A DNA stretch of 5,961 nt from Pseudomonadota bacterium (lineage in GTDB: Bacteria > Desulfobacterota > Syntrophia > Syntrophales > JADFWA01), in the NCBI GenBank assembly GCA_015222855.1, contig JADFWA010000325.1:1-5961 (forward strand). The letters run 5' to 3'. The translations under genes and the position numbers were made by a program. The stretch's first letter is position 1; each line of letters begins with the position of its first letter. Below the pieces are notes generated by a model. That model saw only the letters and a list, made by a program, of their open reading frames with translations. It did not search any database and was not told the DNA's origin. Of this stretch, positions 5,436-5,961 are shown in pieces.

Positions 5436-5468
5436 TGATAGCAGATTGTGGCCGATCTCTGCATAATA

Positions 5469-5961
5469 TTAATGTTTCAGGTATTCCGGCTGTGCAGTCA
5501 TTTCAAGAGAACTGTCGATTAACTGGACCGTAACCTCGTCACCCGTTGCAACGGATATTACATCTTCCGGGAGGATGATAATACCGTTTGCCAGAACCAT
5601 CGATTTCAGGATACCGGAACCCTGTTCGCCGGTTGTTGTGACGGTAAATTCACCTTTTTCATAACTTACCCGGCCTCTGATAAAATATGTCAGTCCTTCC
5701 TTTTTTTTGATATCTTCCGTGACGGTGGCCTTTATCGCCCTGCGAAATATCTTATTATGCCCCGTTATTTTCAGTATGGATGGCCTTACAAATTGTTCAA
5801 AGGTGATCATCGACGATACCGGATTGCCGGGGAGTCCAAAGACCAGTTTTCCGTCTATGGTGCCGAAAGCAAGAGGTTTGCCAGGCCTCTCTGCTACCTG
5901 CCGGAATTCGATTTTGACTCCAATTTCATTCATCACATCTTTTACAAAGTCATAATCCCCA
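5469..5961 (-). CDS. moeA: Molybdopterin molybdenumtransferase MoeA, C-terminal part
   Basis: The reading frame is open to the right edge, so the N-terminus is missing and about 163 residues remain of a protein that is usually about 400. It begins with GDYDFVKDV, the conserved MoeA/MogA-fold motif, followed by the active-site strand RPGKPLAFG and the signature GLPGNPVSSMITFEQFVRP. Residues from about 85 onward form the small C-terminal beta domain (FIRGRV, TGEQGSGILKSMVLANGIIILPED, TGDEVTVQLI). MoeA inserts molybdenum (or tungsten) into adenylylated molybdopterin in the cytoplasm, the last common step of Mo-cofactor synthesis. An internal GTG at 5936 is not the start because the conserved GDYD motif lies before it in frame. 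The gene is followed by tRNA-Sec on the same strand, 73 nt downstream. A fused C-terminal domain is absent. Confidence 0.95.
   Translation of the reverse strand, partial: GDYDFVKDVMNEIGVKIEFRQVAERPGKPLAFGTIDGKLVFGLPGNPVSSMITFEQFVRPSILKITGHNKIFRRAIKATVTEDIKKKEGLTYFIRGRVSYEKGEFTVTTTGEQGSGILKSMVLANGIIILPEDVISVATGDEVTVQLIDSSLEMTAQPEYLKH

Overview
The window looks like a piece of a Gram-negative, anaerobic chromosome, probably from the Desulfobacterota (old Deltaproteobacteria) or a similar lineage. This is inferred from a multihaem c-type cytochrome fragment, a selenocysteine tRNA beside a molybdenum-cofactor gene, FlgT/FliD-like flagellar or surface genes, a textbook sigma-54 promoter, and several classes of short palindromic dispersed repeats. 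No taxonomic marker gene is present, so the assignment is tentative.

Layout, left to right. (1) 1-95: the last 30 residues of a c-type cytochrome with two CXXCH motifs, cut by the window edge and easily missed because it is so short. (2) 96-392: a non-coding stretch with two small tandem duplications. (3) 393-1505 and 1673-2878, both forward: a TPR-containing outer-membrane lipoprotein with a CsgG/LpoB-like look, then a secreted FlgT-like periplasmic protein. The gap between them holds a mosaic of inverted repeats. (4) 2887-2964: a double palindrome between convergent genes. (5) 2966-4249, reverse: a divergent FliD-like (filament cap, HAP2) protein with a GTG start and a sigma-28-like promoter candidate. 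(6) 4490-4768, forward: a minimal MerR-type DNA-binding protein behind a perfect-consensus sigma-54 element. (7) 4763-5014, reverse: an 83-residue protein of unknown function whose end overlaps the MerR gene by 6 nt. (8) 5159-5223: a dispersed double-hairpin repeat. (9) 5298-5395, reverse: tRNA-Sec (selC) with encoded CCA and its own sigma-70-type promoter. (10) 5469-5961, reverse: the C-terminal part of moeA, running off the right edge.

Two functional themes appear. The right end joins selenocysteine insertion (selC) with molybdenum insertion into molybdopterin (moeA), the two maturation needs of selenium-containing formate dehydrogenases and related enzymes. The middle joins cell-envelope and flagellum-related proteins with promoter elements of the sigma-54 and sigma-28 types that usually run the flagellar cascade. 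The small MerR protein and the 83-residue convergent protein may belong to that circuit, but this is inference. No CRISPR array, transposase gene or phage module is visible.
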